NCBI GenBank assembly: GCA_033722075.1
Contig: JAWVZU010000036.1
Span: 1 to 20,140 of the forward strand
Source: JAWVZU01 sp033722075
Lineage (GTDB): Bacteria; Pseudomonadota; Gammaproteobacteria; Xanthomonadales; SZUA-38
Length of the DNA stretch: 20,140 bases
Reading direction: 5' to 3'
Below, in pieces: positions 7,370 to 14,435 of this stretch. Under the pieces are notes generated by a model that worked only from the letters and a program-made list of their open reading frames with translations, was not told the DNA's origin and did no database searches. Position 1 is the stretch's first letter, and each line of letters starts with the position of its first letter. A program made the translations under genes and the position numbers.

Positions 7370-7400
7370 ACTATACACCTCCGCTGATGCCCTCTCCCAA
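7370..7400 (-). promoter_or_regulatory. Candidate sigma-70 promoter for the minus-strand unknown gene
   Basis: On the minus strand a TTGGGA (7400-7395) and a TATAGT (7375-7370) are separated by 19 bases, longer than the 17-base optimum. The position leaves a leader of about 45 nucleotides before ATG 7318. No comparable pair was found for the plus-strand gene at 7438. Confidence 0.3.
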
Positions 7401-7437
7401 CGGATTCGTGTAAAAATCGCAAGAAAGGGCCGATCCG

Positions 7438-8544
7438 ATGAAAATCACCGAAATCCGCGTTTACCAGGTTGATCTGCCGCTGGTCGAGGGGCGCTACTCA
7501 TGGTCGGGGGGAAAGTACGTCGAGGTGTTCGACAGCACCGTGGTGGAACTCCGGACCGATGAGGGCGTGGCAGGGTACGGTGAGGTCTGTCCGCTCGGAC
7601 CATTCTACCTGCCGGCTTTTGGAGCGGGCGCGCGAGCGGGAATCGGCGAACTGGCCGATACCGTTCTCGGCGAAGACCCGACCGCCATTGGTCCGATCAA
7701 CCAGCTCATGGACCGAGCGCTGCTCGGGCATCCCTACGTCAAGTCGGCGATCGACATGGCCTGCTGGGATCTGCTCGGCAAGAGCTGCGGACGACCGGTG
7801 TGCGATCTGCTGGGCGGCCGGTTCGGGGACAGCGTGGCCCTGTACCGTGCGATCAGTCAGCTCCCGCCGGCCGAGATGGCGGAGAACGTCGCAGGCCATC
7901 GCGCTGACGGGTATACCAAGTTCCAGCTCAAGGTGGGCGGACAACCCGAAGAGGACATCGAGCGTATCCATGCGGCGGCCGACGTCTTGACCGACGGCGA
8001 GATCCTTGTCGCCGACGCGAACACCGGCTGGCGTGTCGATGACGCGTTGCGAGTCGTCAAGGCAGTCGAGGAGCGCGATGTCTACATCGAGCAGCCCTGC
8101 CGGTCCTATGATCACTGCCTGATCGTGCGGCAGAAAACGCCGCTGCCCTTCATTCTCGATGAGAACATCACCGACCTTGATGCCTTGCTCCGTGGCTGCC
8201 AGGACGGTGCAATGGACGTCATCAATCTCAAGATCTCCAAGGTCGGTGGTCTGACCAAGGCTCGCCAGATCCGGGATCTGTGCGTTTCCATGAACATCCC
8301 CATGACCATCGAGGACAGCTGGGGCGGTGACATCATCACCGCGGCCATTGCGCATCTCGCGCACTCGACGCCGGAGAAGCTCCGGTTCTCCGCAACGGAT
8401 TTCAACAGCTACGTGACGGTCCGGAATGCGATCGGCGCCCCGCAGCGTGTGGATGGCCGGATGAGCGCGCCCGATCAGCCGGGGCTGGGCGTGGAACTCG
8501 ACCGCGATGCGCTGGGAGATCCGGTCAACGTCTACACCGGCTGA
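7438..8544 (+). CDS. cis-3-hydroxy-L-proline dehydratase (enolase superfamily, MLE/mandelate racemase type)
   Basis: The likely reaction is dehydration of cis-3-hydroxy-L-proline to delta1-pyrroline-2-carboxylate in the cytosol. The 368-residue protein shows the whole enolase-superfamily active site: QLKVGG with Lys165, VADANTGW with Asp193, YIEQPC with Glu218, LDEN with Asp241, and INLKISK with Lys265. The N-terminal capping domain contains YSWSGGKYVEVFDSTVVEL and GEVCPLGPFYLPA, and the C-terminal IEDSWGGDI plus ATDFNSYVTVRNA segments look like known cis-3-hydroxyproline dehydratases rather than generic muconate cycloisomerases. ATG 7438 has AAGAAAGGG about eight bases upstream. The next gene, eleven bases downstream, supplies the expected reductase, which strengthens the call. 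The alternative is a related proline-betaine or hydroxyproline-betaine racemase/epimerase. Confidence 0.85.
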   Translation: MKITEIRVYQVDLPLVEGRYSWSGGKYVEVFDSTVVELRTDEGVAGYGEVCPLGPFYLPAFGAGARAGIGELADTVLGEDPTAIGPINQLMDRALLGHPYVKSAIDMACWDLLGKSCGRPVCDLLGGRFGDSVALYRAISQLPPAEMAENVAGHRADGYTKFQLKVGGQPEEDIERIHAAADVLTDGEILVADANTGWRVDDALRVVKAVEERDVYIEQPCRSYDHCLIVRQKTPLPFILDENITDLDALLRGCQDGAMDVINLKISKVGGLTKARQIRDLCVSMNIPMTIEDSWGGDIITAAIAHLAHSTPEKLRFSATDFNSYVTVRNAIGAPQRVDGRMSAPDQPGLGVELDRDALGDPVNVYTG

Positions 8545-8555
8545 CGGAGCGACCG

Positions 8556-9509
8556 ATGGACATCCCATTTCTCGACGACGAGCAGGTTGCGGCCCTGACC
8601 CCCTGGCCCGAGCTGGTGGACGCACTTCGGGATGCATTTCGTGGCGACGGCGAAGCGCCGACGCGCCACCATCACGAGATCCCGGGCGTGGACCGCGACG
8701 ACATCACGATGCTGATCATGCCGGCGTGGAATCCGGCCGGCGATTTTGGAGTGAAGCTCGCCAATGTGGTCCGGTCGAATGACGCGCTCGGGCTTCCCAC
8801 GTTGTACGGCTTGTATATGTTGTTCGATGGCCGGACCGGAAAACCTCAGGCTATCCTGGACGCCGGCGCGCTGACCGCAAGGCGTACGGCAGCGGCTTCG
8901 GCGCTTGCGTCGCGCAGTCTGTCGCGGGAGGACTCCCGGGTCTTGCTGGTGATCGGGACCGGCCGGGTTGCCGGGGAACTCGTTGCTGCGCATTGCTCGG
9001 TCCGGCCGATCGAGGAGGTGCGCATCTGGGGCAGAAACCCCGAGCATGCACGCGAGGCGGCAAATCGCGCGAAGAGTGCCTGCGGTGTCGCATGTGTCAG
9101 CGTGCCCGATATCCAGGCCGCGGCTGCCGACGCCGACATCATTACCTCGGCGACGCCCGCGGAAGAACCCTTGCTGCTCGGGGAGTGGATTACCTCCGGA
9201 ACTCATGTCGACCTGGTGGGGGCTTTCAAGCCGATCATGTGCGAGGCGGATCCGGCACTCATCTCGAAAGCCGATCAGGTATTCGTCGACACAGTGGAAG
9301 ACGCGTTGGAGGAAGCCGGCGATCTCATTCAGGCTGCCGAGGCGGGATCGTTTTCGTTCGACGACGTTGCGGGAGATCTCCGCCGTATCGCTTCTGTGCA
9401 GCACTCTCTGCGCAATAGCCCGGACGAGATCACCGTCTTCAAGTCGGTGGGATCGGCGCTGGAAGACCTGGCGGCCGCTCAGTTGTGCCTTCGGATGCGG
9501 GCGGGTTAG
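8556..9509 (+). CDS. Ornithine cyclodeaminase family reductase, probable delta1-pyrroline-2-carboxylate reductase
   Basis: This 317-residue protein belongs to the ornithine cyclodeaminase/mu-crystallin family. The visible signatures are a substrate-side segment FGVKLANVV, the LTARRTAAASALAS helix, a Rossmann nucleotide loop VIGTGRVAGEL (near residue 133), DIITSATPAEEP, HVDLVGAFKP, and the closing TVFKSVGSALEDLAAA. Next to a cis-3-hydroxyproline dehydratase, the most economical role is NAD(P)H-dependent reduction of delta1-pyrroline-2-carboxylate to L-proline, as in known 3-hydroxyproline pathways. ATG 8556 has a GGAG-like site (CGGAGCGACCG) before it, and the short gap to the dehydratase indicates one operon. 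True ornithine cyclodeaminase activity cannot be excluded from sequence alone. Confidence 0.82.
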   Translation: MDIPFLDDEQVAALTPWPELVDALRDAFRGDGEAPTRHHHEIPGVDRDDITMLIMPAWNPAGDFGVKLANVVRSNDALGLPTLYGLYMLFDGRTGKPQAILDAGALTARRTAAASALASRSLSREDSRVLLVIGTGRVAGELVAAHCSVRPIEEVRIWGRNPEHAREAANRAKSACGVACVSVPDIQAAAADADIITSATPAEEPLLLGEWITSGTHVDLVGAFKPIMCEADPALISKADQVFVDTVEDALEEAGDLIQAAEAGSFSFDDVAGDLRRIASVQHSLRNSPDEITVFKSVGSALEDLAAAQLCLRMRAG

Positions 9510-9592
9510 CGGCCATACCTTTTGTCACGTGGTTTGACTCCCTGGGGCAACTGTCTCACCCTGCCGGCTACTGGTGGGTTGGGGAAATGAAT

Positions 9593-10117
9593 ATGCGCAG
9601 TCAGTATCTGGTGGTCCTGCTTTTCGTTGTCTTTCTGACACCCCGCGGAGCTCGTGCGGATATCGATGCCGTCGGGGAGGCGCTGAACGTCCTGCTGCCC
9701 TTGAGCGCGTTGTCGGCCACCGTGTTTTACGAGGACGGATACGAGGGCACCTGGCAATTCCTCAAATCCGGCGCAACGGCTGAACTGATCACCGAGATCC
9801 TGAAAGAGACCATCGACAAGGAGCAGCCCAACGGAGGCTGTTGCACTTCCTTCCCATCGGGCCATGCCACTCGCTCCTTTTACGCGGCCGGCTTCATCCA
9901 CCATCGTTACGGCCGGCGCTGGGCGATACCCGCTTATGCGTTGGCCACAGTTGTCGGCTATGCCCGCCACGACACCGGCTCGCACGACGAGGTCGATATA
10001 GTGACAGGGGCGCTGATCGGGTGGCTGAGCAGCCGCTATTTCACCACGCCCTACCGTGACGTCACCATTCGCCCTATGGGTCAAGCGCCTGGTCTGGTTT
10101 TCGAATACCGGTTCTAA
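9593..10117 (+). CDS. PAP2-family acid phosphatase, exported
   Basis: This protein of about 174 residues has a hydrophobic N-terminal segment (YLVVLLFVVFL, then RGARA) that looks like a signal peptide. The PAP2 phosphatase motifs are present in order: a degenerate first motif KETIDKEQP (Lys retained, Gln where Arg is usual), FPSGH for the second, and ARHDTGSHDEVD for the third, with the catalytic His and Asp. Family members remove phosphate from lipids such as phosphatidate or undecaprenyl pyrophosphate, or from soluble phosphomonoesters. ATG 9593 is preferred because GGGGA lies seven bases before it; ATG 9587 is too close to that site. It follows the reductase gene by 83 bases and may or may not be co-transcribed. 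The substrate is unknown. Confidence 0.8.
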   Translation: MRSQYLVVLLFVVFLTPRGARADIDAVGEALNVLLPLSALSATVFYEDGYEGTWQFLKSGATAELITEILKETIDKEQPNGGCCTSFPSGHATRSFYAAGFIHHRYGRRWAIPAYALATVVGYARHDTGSHDEVDIVTGALIGWLSSRYFTTPYRDVTIRPMGQAPGLVFEYRF

Positions 10118-10287
10118 CCGCTGGTTTCGGAGCGGTCACTGAGGATTGATATCTTCCGTGGCCGCCCCGCCTGCCCTTGGACCATTTCGCAAAAGAGCAT
10201 TTTGGCAGAGGCGCCCATTGCCTGCGCGTATGGCTGAGACGCGATCAACCCGAATGAGGTCCTGGTTTTTTTTCGAGTTCGACTGAA

Positions 10288-10314
10288 GGAATTGGTGCGT
10301 TCCTGCACTAAAGG
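10288..10314 (+). promoter_or_regulatory. Candidate ECF-type promoter for the anti-sigma/sigma pair
   Basis: A GGAATT (10288-10293) lies upstream of CACTAAAGGG, with a transcription start expected near 10320 and a short leader to ATG 10338. GGAAT-type -35 elements are common in promoters read by ECF sigma factors, and such operons are often autoregulated. The spacing and the -10 match are imperfect. Confidence 0.3.
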
Positions 10315-10337
10315 GTCGAATACCAACGGAGAAGACC

Positions 10338-10979
10338 ATGTCTGAATGCAACAAGTGCCGCCAGTTGATCGACCGCTACGGCGACAGCGAGCCGCAGGAA
10401 CGCGCGTGGATGCGTGCCCACCTGGAGGGCTGTGAAGCCTGCACTGAATACAAGGCGGCGGCCGATGCCACCGCGGCATTGCTGGGGTTCCGAAGCGTTG
10501 CTGCGCCGCCGGGAGCCCGAGCCTTCGACGCGCTGATGGAACGCGTACGCAAGGGTCGGCGCCAGACGGCAATCGCCGCGGCAGCCGCAATGGCCAGCCT
10601 GATCGCCCTGGTCTGGATCACCGTTCGACATGGGTTTTCACCAGGCTCCTTGATACTGCTGGCGTGGTTGATGGGCAGCGGCACCTTTGCCTGGTGGTCC
10701 GCTCGCCGTGCCCAGCGCCATCTTGCCTACCGGCGATCCCGCGAGTTCCTCGAGTCCTGGCGCCGTGACGTCAACCGGAAGCTATTGCTGACCCGTTTGA
10801 TCGCCGCAGTTGTCAGCGTCGAAGTCCTGGCATGGCTGGCCCTCGGAGCCACAGGCGGCTTCAACAAAGGACAGCCCATACTGCTGCTGGTCAATGGCAC
10901 TCTCGGCGTAGGCGCGATTTACGCTTGGCTGGTGGAGATTCCCACCCTTGTTCGGGAACGTGACCTCATCCATGGATAG
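10338..10979 (+). CDS. Zinc-finger membrane anti-sigma factor
   Basis: This 213-residue protein starts with a zinc-binding anti-sigma (ZAS-type) motif: Cys4, His28, Cys32 and Cys35 in AHLEGCEAC. After a basic linker there are probably four membrane segments, around residues 76-96, 103-120, 150-170 and 180-200. This gives a cytosolic sigma-binding domain anchored in the inner membrane. The gene ends eight bases inside the following sigma-factor gene, so the two are coupled. The protein would hold that sigma factor inactive until a signal is sensed. Anti-sigma before sigma is the reverse of the common order. Start ATG 10338 has GGAG seven bases upstream. The signal is unknown. Confidence 0.85.
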   Translation: MSECNKCRQLIDRYGDSEPQERAWMRAHLEGCEACTEYKAAADATAALLGFRSVAAPPGARAFDALMERVRKGRRQTAIAAAAAMASLIALVWITVRHGFSPGSLILLAWLMGSGTFAWWSARRAQRHLAYRRSREFLESWRRDVNRKLLLTRLIAAVVSVEVLAWLALGATGGFNKGQPILLLVNGTLGVGAIYAWLVEIPTLVRERDLIHG

Positions 10980-11466
10980 TGACGCCTCGAAGGCCTCGGC
11001 CATGGAAGCGATCTTCAAGCGCTTTCATCCACGGGTCTGCCGGCTGGCCTTCGCCCTTTGCGGTCATCCGACCGAGGCGGAAGACATCGCCCAGGAAGTC
11101 TTCGTTGCCGTGCTTCGCGGTATTGACGGCTTCCGGGGCGAGGCCGAGCTGGGCACATGGATCTATCGGATCACCACCCGGGTTGCGGGTCGCCACGTCG
11201 CCCGGCGTGGTCGAGTGATGACCCACGTCATCGATACGGAGGGCTTCGCCGGCGGGTCCGATGCCGAGACCGACGCACAGCTGGCTGAGTTGGCCGCTGC
11301 CATGGACACCTTGTCCATCCCGCTGCGCACGGTCCTGTCACTGGTTGCAATCGAAGGGCTCAGCCACGAGGCCGTGGCCGACGTTCTGGGCGTGCCGGTG
11401 GGTACCGTGTGGTCCCGGCTGTACAACGCCCGCAGGCAACTCGCGGAGGCGATGGCTCATGGTTGA
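10972..11466 (+). CDS. ECF-family RNA polymerase sigma factor
   Basis: This 164-residue protein has a sigma region 2 (FKRFHPRVCRLAFALCG, then EAEDIAQEVFVAVLR and ELGTWIYRITTRVAGRHV) and a region 4 helix-turn-helix (LSIPLRTVLSLVAIEGLSHE, then VADVLGVPVGTVWSRLYNAR). Length and layout are normal for the family. ATG 10972 lies within the anti-sigma 3' end. An alternative ATG at 11002 has a better ribosome site (GAAGG, eight bases upstream) and would still keep region 2. The factor directs RNA polymerase to stress or envelope promoters when released by its partner. It stops 18 bases before a convergent gene; no terminator hairpin is obvious in that gap. Confidence 0.9.
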   Translation: MDSDASKASAMEAIFKRFHPRVCRLAFALCGHPTEAEDIAQEVFVAVLRGIDGFRGEAELGTWIYRITTRVAGRHVARRGRVMTHVIDTEGFAGGSDAETDAQLAELAAAMDTLSIPLRTVLSLVAIEGLSHEAVADVLGVPVGTVWSRLYNARRQLAEAMAHG

Positions 11467-11484
11467 AACCTCGATGCCGGGACT

Positions 11485-11985
11485 TCAAAGCAGCCCCAGG
11501 ATCGCGGCTTCCACGTCGGCATCGTCGAATTGGTTGTTGGGGTCATCGCCGGTGAGCTTGTGCGCCAGCTTGCCGTCCCGGTCGTAGACCAGGACCGCCG
11601 GCAGGCCGATCAGGTCGAGTCGCTCGAAGGACTCCATCAGGTTCTCGTTCATCCAGAAGTTGTCGAAGGTCGCATTCTGTCGCTCCAGGAACCCCCGCGC
11701 CCGGTCGATGGCCTCGGGTTCTCCGGGATCCTCGAGCAGCATGGAAACGAATTCGACACCCGCGTCCCCGTAAAGCCCGTGCAATTCGACCATCTTCGGA
11801 AAGCGCTTGATGCAGGGCTCGCACCAGGTCGCCCACATGTCCACGACGACGATGTTCGGCTGATAGCCGGTCAGCGTGCGATCCCATTCCTCAAACGTCA
11901 TCGGCTCCAGCTTGACGTCGTCCGCGGCCGAGGTGGAGGCCAGCAGGGCAAGGCCCGCCAGAGAAAGACGAAGCAGGGCCGTCAT
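11485..11985 (-). CDS. TlpA/ResA-like exported thioredoxin-fold protein
   Basis: This 166-residue protein has a signal peptide (residues 1-21, LLRLSLAGLALLASTSAA). A thioredoxin fold follows with the active site WCEPC (Cys55 and Cys58) in VVVDMWATWCEPC and a cis-Pro loop IGLPAVLVYD. Periplasmic proteins of this kind reduce or exchange disulfides, for example in cytochrome c maturation or in delivering electrons to peroxiredoxins. Its start overlaps the stop of the upstream peroxiredoxin-like gene by four bases (ATGA), so the two are made together and a reductase-peroxidase partnership is a reasonable inference. The direction of electron flow is not visible. Confidence 0.87.
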   Translation of the reverse strand: MTALLRLSLAGLALLASTSAADDVKLEPMTFEEWDRTLTGYQPNIVVVDMWATWCEPCIKRFPKMVELHGLYGDAGVEFVSMLLEDPGEPEAIDRARGFLERQNATFDNFWMNENLMESFERLDLIGLPAVLVYDRDGKLAHKLTGDDPNNQFDDADVEAAILGLL

Positions 11986-12596
11986 TCGTACTTGACGGAA
12001 CAGCCGTGGGCCCGGGTCTCGGCTGGATCGACCGGTTCGCCGGCCAGCGTGGCCAGCACCGCGTCGCGGACGTAGAACTCGCTGGGATCGCCATTGATGT
12101 GACGGATGCTCCCGTCCGCGTTCATCTTCGCCGGCGAGTTGTAGAGCAGGCCGCTGTAGACCAGTTTCCGGTTTTCGTCGAACACGAAGTACTCCGGTGT
12201 ACGGGTCGCGCCCAGCTGGCGCCCCAGTTCCTGCGACTCGTCAAACACGTAGGTGAAGTTGTAGCCGACCCTCTCGCCGTGCTCGCGCATCGCCGGAAGC
12301 CGATCATCTTCGCGATGATTGACCGCGAAGCCCACGACCCGCACGTCCTTGCCATCCAGCTCATCAACCAGCTTCACCAGGTCACCGTCCATCCCCTTGA
12401 CCCAGGGGCAATGGTTGGCCAACGACACCAGAACCACGACTTCCGCATCGAGATCGTCCGACGAGAGCGTCGTCCCATCCGTGGCGGGCAGATCGACAAA
12501 TGTGGGCATGGGATCGCCGGGTGAGATGACGGCATTGTACTGGCCGGCGAGAGCCAGCGGAGCCCACAGCAACAGCAGGATCAATCCTCGACGCAT
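11982..12596 (-). CDS. Peroxiredoxin-like (AhpC/TSA superfamily) exported protein
   Basis: This 204-residue protein begins with a signal peptide (MRRGLILLLLWAPLALAG). The thioredoxin-like domain has one Cys in LANHCPWVKGM (Cys63), followed by VGFAVNHRED and the cis-Pro segment ATRTPEYFVFDENRKLVYSG. A second Cys (Cys199) is in the C-terminal HGCSVKYE. The NHCP[WY]VK plus GCS[IV]K pairing typifies a peroxiredoxin-like subgroup often annotated redoxin or thioredoxin family protein. ATG 12596 is supported by AAGGGAG seven bases upstream; the longer frame to 12647 crosses the intergenic palindrome and is unlikely. Export is unusual to me for this subgroup, so a periplasmic redox function is inferred. 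Enzymatic activity is not established. Confidence 0.82.
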   Translation of the reverse strand: MRRGLILLLLWAPLALAGQYNAVISPGDPMPTFVDLPATDGTTLSSDDLDAEVVVLVSLANHCPWVKGMDGDLVKLVDELDGKDVRVVGFAVNHREDDRLPAMREHGERVGYNFTYVFDESQELGRQLGATRTPEYFVFDENRKLVYSGLLYNSPAKMNADGSIRHINGDPSEFYVRDAVLATLAGEPVDPAETRAHGCSVKYE

Positions 12597-12641
12597 ACAT
12601 ACTCTCCCTTGGGTGCCTGAGAATGGAGTGTAGCCGGGGCG

Positions 12642-12676
12642 CGTCATGAAAACGTCGGCTAGACGCCATCATGACG
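12642..12676. repeat. Nested perfect inverted repeat between the redox pair and nei
   Basis: CGTCATGA (12642-12649) and TCATGACG (12669-12676) are exact inverted repeats. Between them CGTC (12653-12656) and GACG (12662-12665) form a second exact pair around a five-base loop, leaving a symmetric 3x3 internal loop. It lies between two divergent genes and lacks a T-run, so it reads better as an operator or a leader hairpin than as a terminator. Confidence 0.55.
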
Positions 12677-12718
12677 GCCTGCATCTATCCTGACTGTTGA
12701 AGCAACGGCGAAGTTCCC

Positions 12719-13552
12719 ATGCCCGAAGGACCGGAAGTCAAGCGCGATGCCGCCCGCCTCGACAAGGTATTGAGCGGGCATGTTGCCGAACAGATCCAGT
12801 TCGGCCTGCCCGAGCTGCAGGGACCGGAGACGGAACTGACCGGCCGCACCATCGGCGAGGTTGCGGCTCGCGGCAAGGCATTGCTGCTCCATTTCGAGGG
12901 TGGTCTGAGCGTCTACACCCACAATCAGCTGTACGGTCGCTGGTTCATCAAAGCGGCCGGCGAGCGGCCGAAGACCGGAAGACAACTCCGCTTTCGCGTC
13001 GAGACATCCACCCACGCCGCGCTCCTCTACAGCGCCAGCGAAATTGAAGTCTGGCCGACGGATCAGCTCGATGAGCAACCCTACCTGGCACGCCTGGGGC
13101 CGGATCCCCTCAACGGCGAGGTCTCGGTAGCGGAGCTGGCCGATTACATGGCCACCGATCCCTATCGCGGTCGGCAGCTGGCCGGCTCGCTGCTGGACCA
13201 GGGCTTCGTCGCCGGCGTCGGGAACTACCTGCGTTCGGATATCCTGTTTTACGCCGCGATTCACCCCCGCGCACGGCCCAAGGACCTTACGCCCGAGCAG
13301 CTGCATCAGCTGGCCGATTCGTGTATTCGCATCATGCGTCGGGCCTACCGTACCCGGGGCGTGACTAACGACGCCGAGCGGGTGGAAACGCTCAAGGCCG
13401 AGGGTGTGCGCCGGCGGGACTATCGGCATCTCGCCTATGGTCGCGACGGCGAGGAATGTTACCGTTGCGGCGAGACGATGGTCCGGGAGGATCTGGGCAG
13501 CCGAGCCATATTTTTCTGTCCGGCTTGTCAGGTGGGTGGCCGTAACTCCTAG
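12719..13552 (+). CDS. nei: Endonuclease VIII-like DNA glycosylase/AP lyase
   Basis: The enzyme removes oxidised pyrimidines from DNA and cleaves the abasic site by beta/delta elimination. The N terminus MPEGPEVKRDA has the catalytic Pro (after Met removal) and Glu of the Fpg/Nei family. A conserved Lys lies in ARGKALLLHF and the Asn-containing GNYLRSDIL segment is the helix-two-turn-helix. The C-terminal zinc finger is CYRC ... CPAC (Cys247, 250, 267 and 270). At 277 residues it is slightly longer than the E. coli protein. HNQLYGRW and the lack of Fpg-type features favour Nei over Fpg. It stands alone on the plus strand, divergent from a redox pair, which fits an oxidative-damage theme but does not prove shared control. 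Confidence 0.93.
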   Translation: MPEGPEVKRDAARLDKVLSGHVAEQIQFGLPELQGPETELTGRTIGEVAARGKALLLHFEGGLSVYTHNQLYGRWFIKAAGERPKTGRQLRFRVETSTHAALLYSASEIEVWPTDQLDEQPYLARLGPDPLNGEVSVAELADYMATDPYRGRQLAGSLLDQGFVAGVGNYLRSDILFYAAIHPRARPKDLTPEQLHQLADSCIRIMRRAYRTRGVTNDAERVETLKAEGVRRRDYRHLAYGRDGEECYRCGETMVREDLGSRAIFFCPACQVGGRNS

Positions 13553-13560
13553 AGCGCTTG

Positions 13561-13606
13561 CACCTCACCCCCAGCCCCTCTCCCCAGAGCGGAGAGGGGA
13601 GGGGTC
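13561..13606. repeat. REP-like palindrome, possible bidirectional terminator
   Basis: CCCCTCTCC (13575-13583) and GGAGAGGGG (13591-13599) form a perfect 9-bp stem with a seven-base loop. The flanking ACCCC and GGGGT could extend it. Its sequence resembles the CTCACCCCCAGCCCCTCTCC repeats scattered in many gammaproteobacterial genomes. It sits in the 62-base gap between the convergent nei and DUF4097 genes, where such elements commonly end both transcripts or protect their 3' ends. Confidence 0.65.
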
Positions 13607-13614
13607 ACGGACGC

Positions 13615-14421
13615 CTACTGGTCGGATTTGGTGATTCGCACGTCCCCGTAGCGGGTCTCGATCTTGATCTGCGGTCCGCCGCCGTTGATGGCGGCGACGA
13701 TCTCCCGGTCCAGTTCGACCACGAAGCGGCCGCTGTCCGAGCGCCGGTCGACCTTGGGCTCGTTCGGCAGGATCTCGACTTCGAAGTCGGTGTAGACCTC
13801 GTCGCCGGCCGACATGATGCGGAGCTCGGCCCCGTGGCGGGACGGGAGGCCGATGGTCACGTCGCCGTGCATGGTGGTGAACGCCATGGGCTTCTCGCTG
13901 GCGGCCTGCACGATCTCGACGTCGATGTCGCCGTGTACGGACTCGGCAATGACCGATCCGCTGATGCCGGCCGCGCTGATCGATCCGTGGACGTTGTCCA
14001 GTTCGAGTTCGCCTTCGACGTCACGAATCGAGATCACGCCGTCATGAACCGTTTCAGCCGTAACCCGGGCGCGCCTCGGGATCCGCGCCGTCACGACCAC
14101 GCCCTTGGAGCGCCAGTCGGAATCGACTTCAACGCGGTTGTTGCGCTCCTCGATCTCGATGTCCAGGCCGCCGCCGGGCACGCTCTTGGCGCCGCTGGGG
14201 GTAATGATCTTCCGCCCCGACGGGCCGGCGGTGACTTCGAAGACCACGTCCTCGCGGTCTTCGCCGAAGATATGGATCTCGCCGCTGATCAGGTCGATGT
14301 CGAGGACGAGCGGTTCGCCCGGATTCGACAGCGGAACGGTGACGGTCTGGGTGTCCTGGGCGAGTGCCGGCAGGGCAAACAGGCCCAGCAACAGCAGCCA
14401 GCAGGTTTTTCCGATGTTCAT
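13615..14421 (-). CDS. DUF4097-family secreted beta-repeat protein (first copy)
   Basis: This 268-residue protein has a clear signal peptide (CWLLLLGLFALPALAQ). The mature part is built of short repeating beta strands typical of DUF4097/adhesin-like right-handed beta structures: LDIDLISGEIHIFGEDREDV, VTAETVHDGVISIRDVEG, LDNVHGSISAAGIS, AESVHGDIDVEI, FTTMHGDVTIGLP and ETRYGDVRITK. The recurring H-G-[DS]-[IV] turns mark the repeat. ATG 14421 has GGAG nine bases upstream. It is the last gene of a sigma-factor operon, 14 bases after a second DUF4097 gene. Its job is unknown; periplasmic or surface location follows from the signal peptide. Its only Cys is in the signal peptide. Confidence 0.83.
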   Translation of the reverse strand: MNIGKTCWLLLLGLFALPALAQDTQTVTVPLSNPGEPLVLDIDLISGEIHIFGEDREDVVFEVTAGPSGRKIITPSGAKSVPGGGLDIEIEERNNRVEVDSDWRSKGVVVTARIPRRARVTAETVHDGVISIRDVEGELELDNVHGSISAAGISGSVIAESVHGDIDVEIVQAASEKPMAFTTMHGDVTIGLPSRHGAELRIMSAGDEVYTDFEVEILPNEPKVDRRSDSGRFVVELDREIVAAINGGGPQIKIETRYGDVRITKSDQ

Positions 14422-14435
14422 GATGATGTTCTCCT

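Noticed and set aside
7498..8637. Long minus-strand open frame across the dehydratase gene
   Set aside because: It is an antisense shadow of a well-supported enolase-superfamily gene; its translation matches nothing and follows from GC-rich codon bias.
10264..10273. Run of eight T residues after the PAP2 gene as an intrinsic terminator
   Set aside because: No convincing GC-rich stem lies directly before the T-run; only a 3-bp ACC/GGT pairing was seen.
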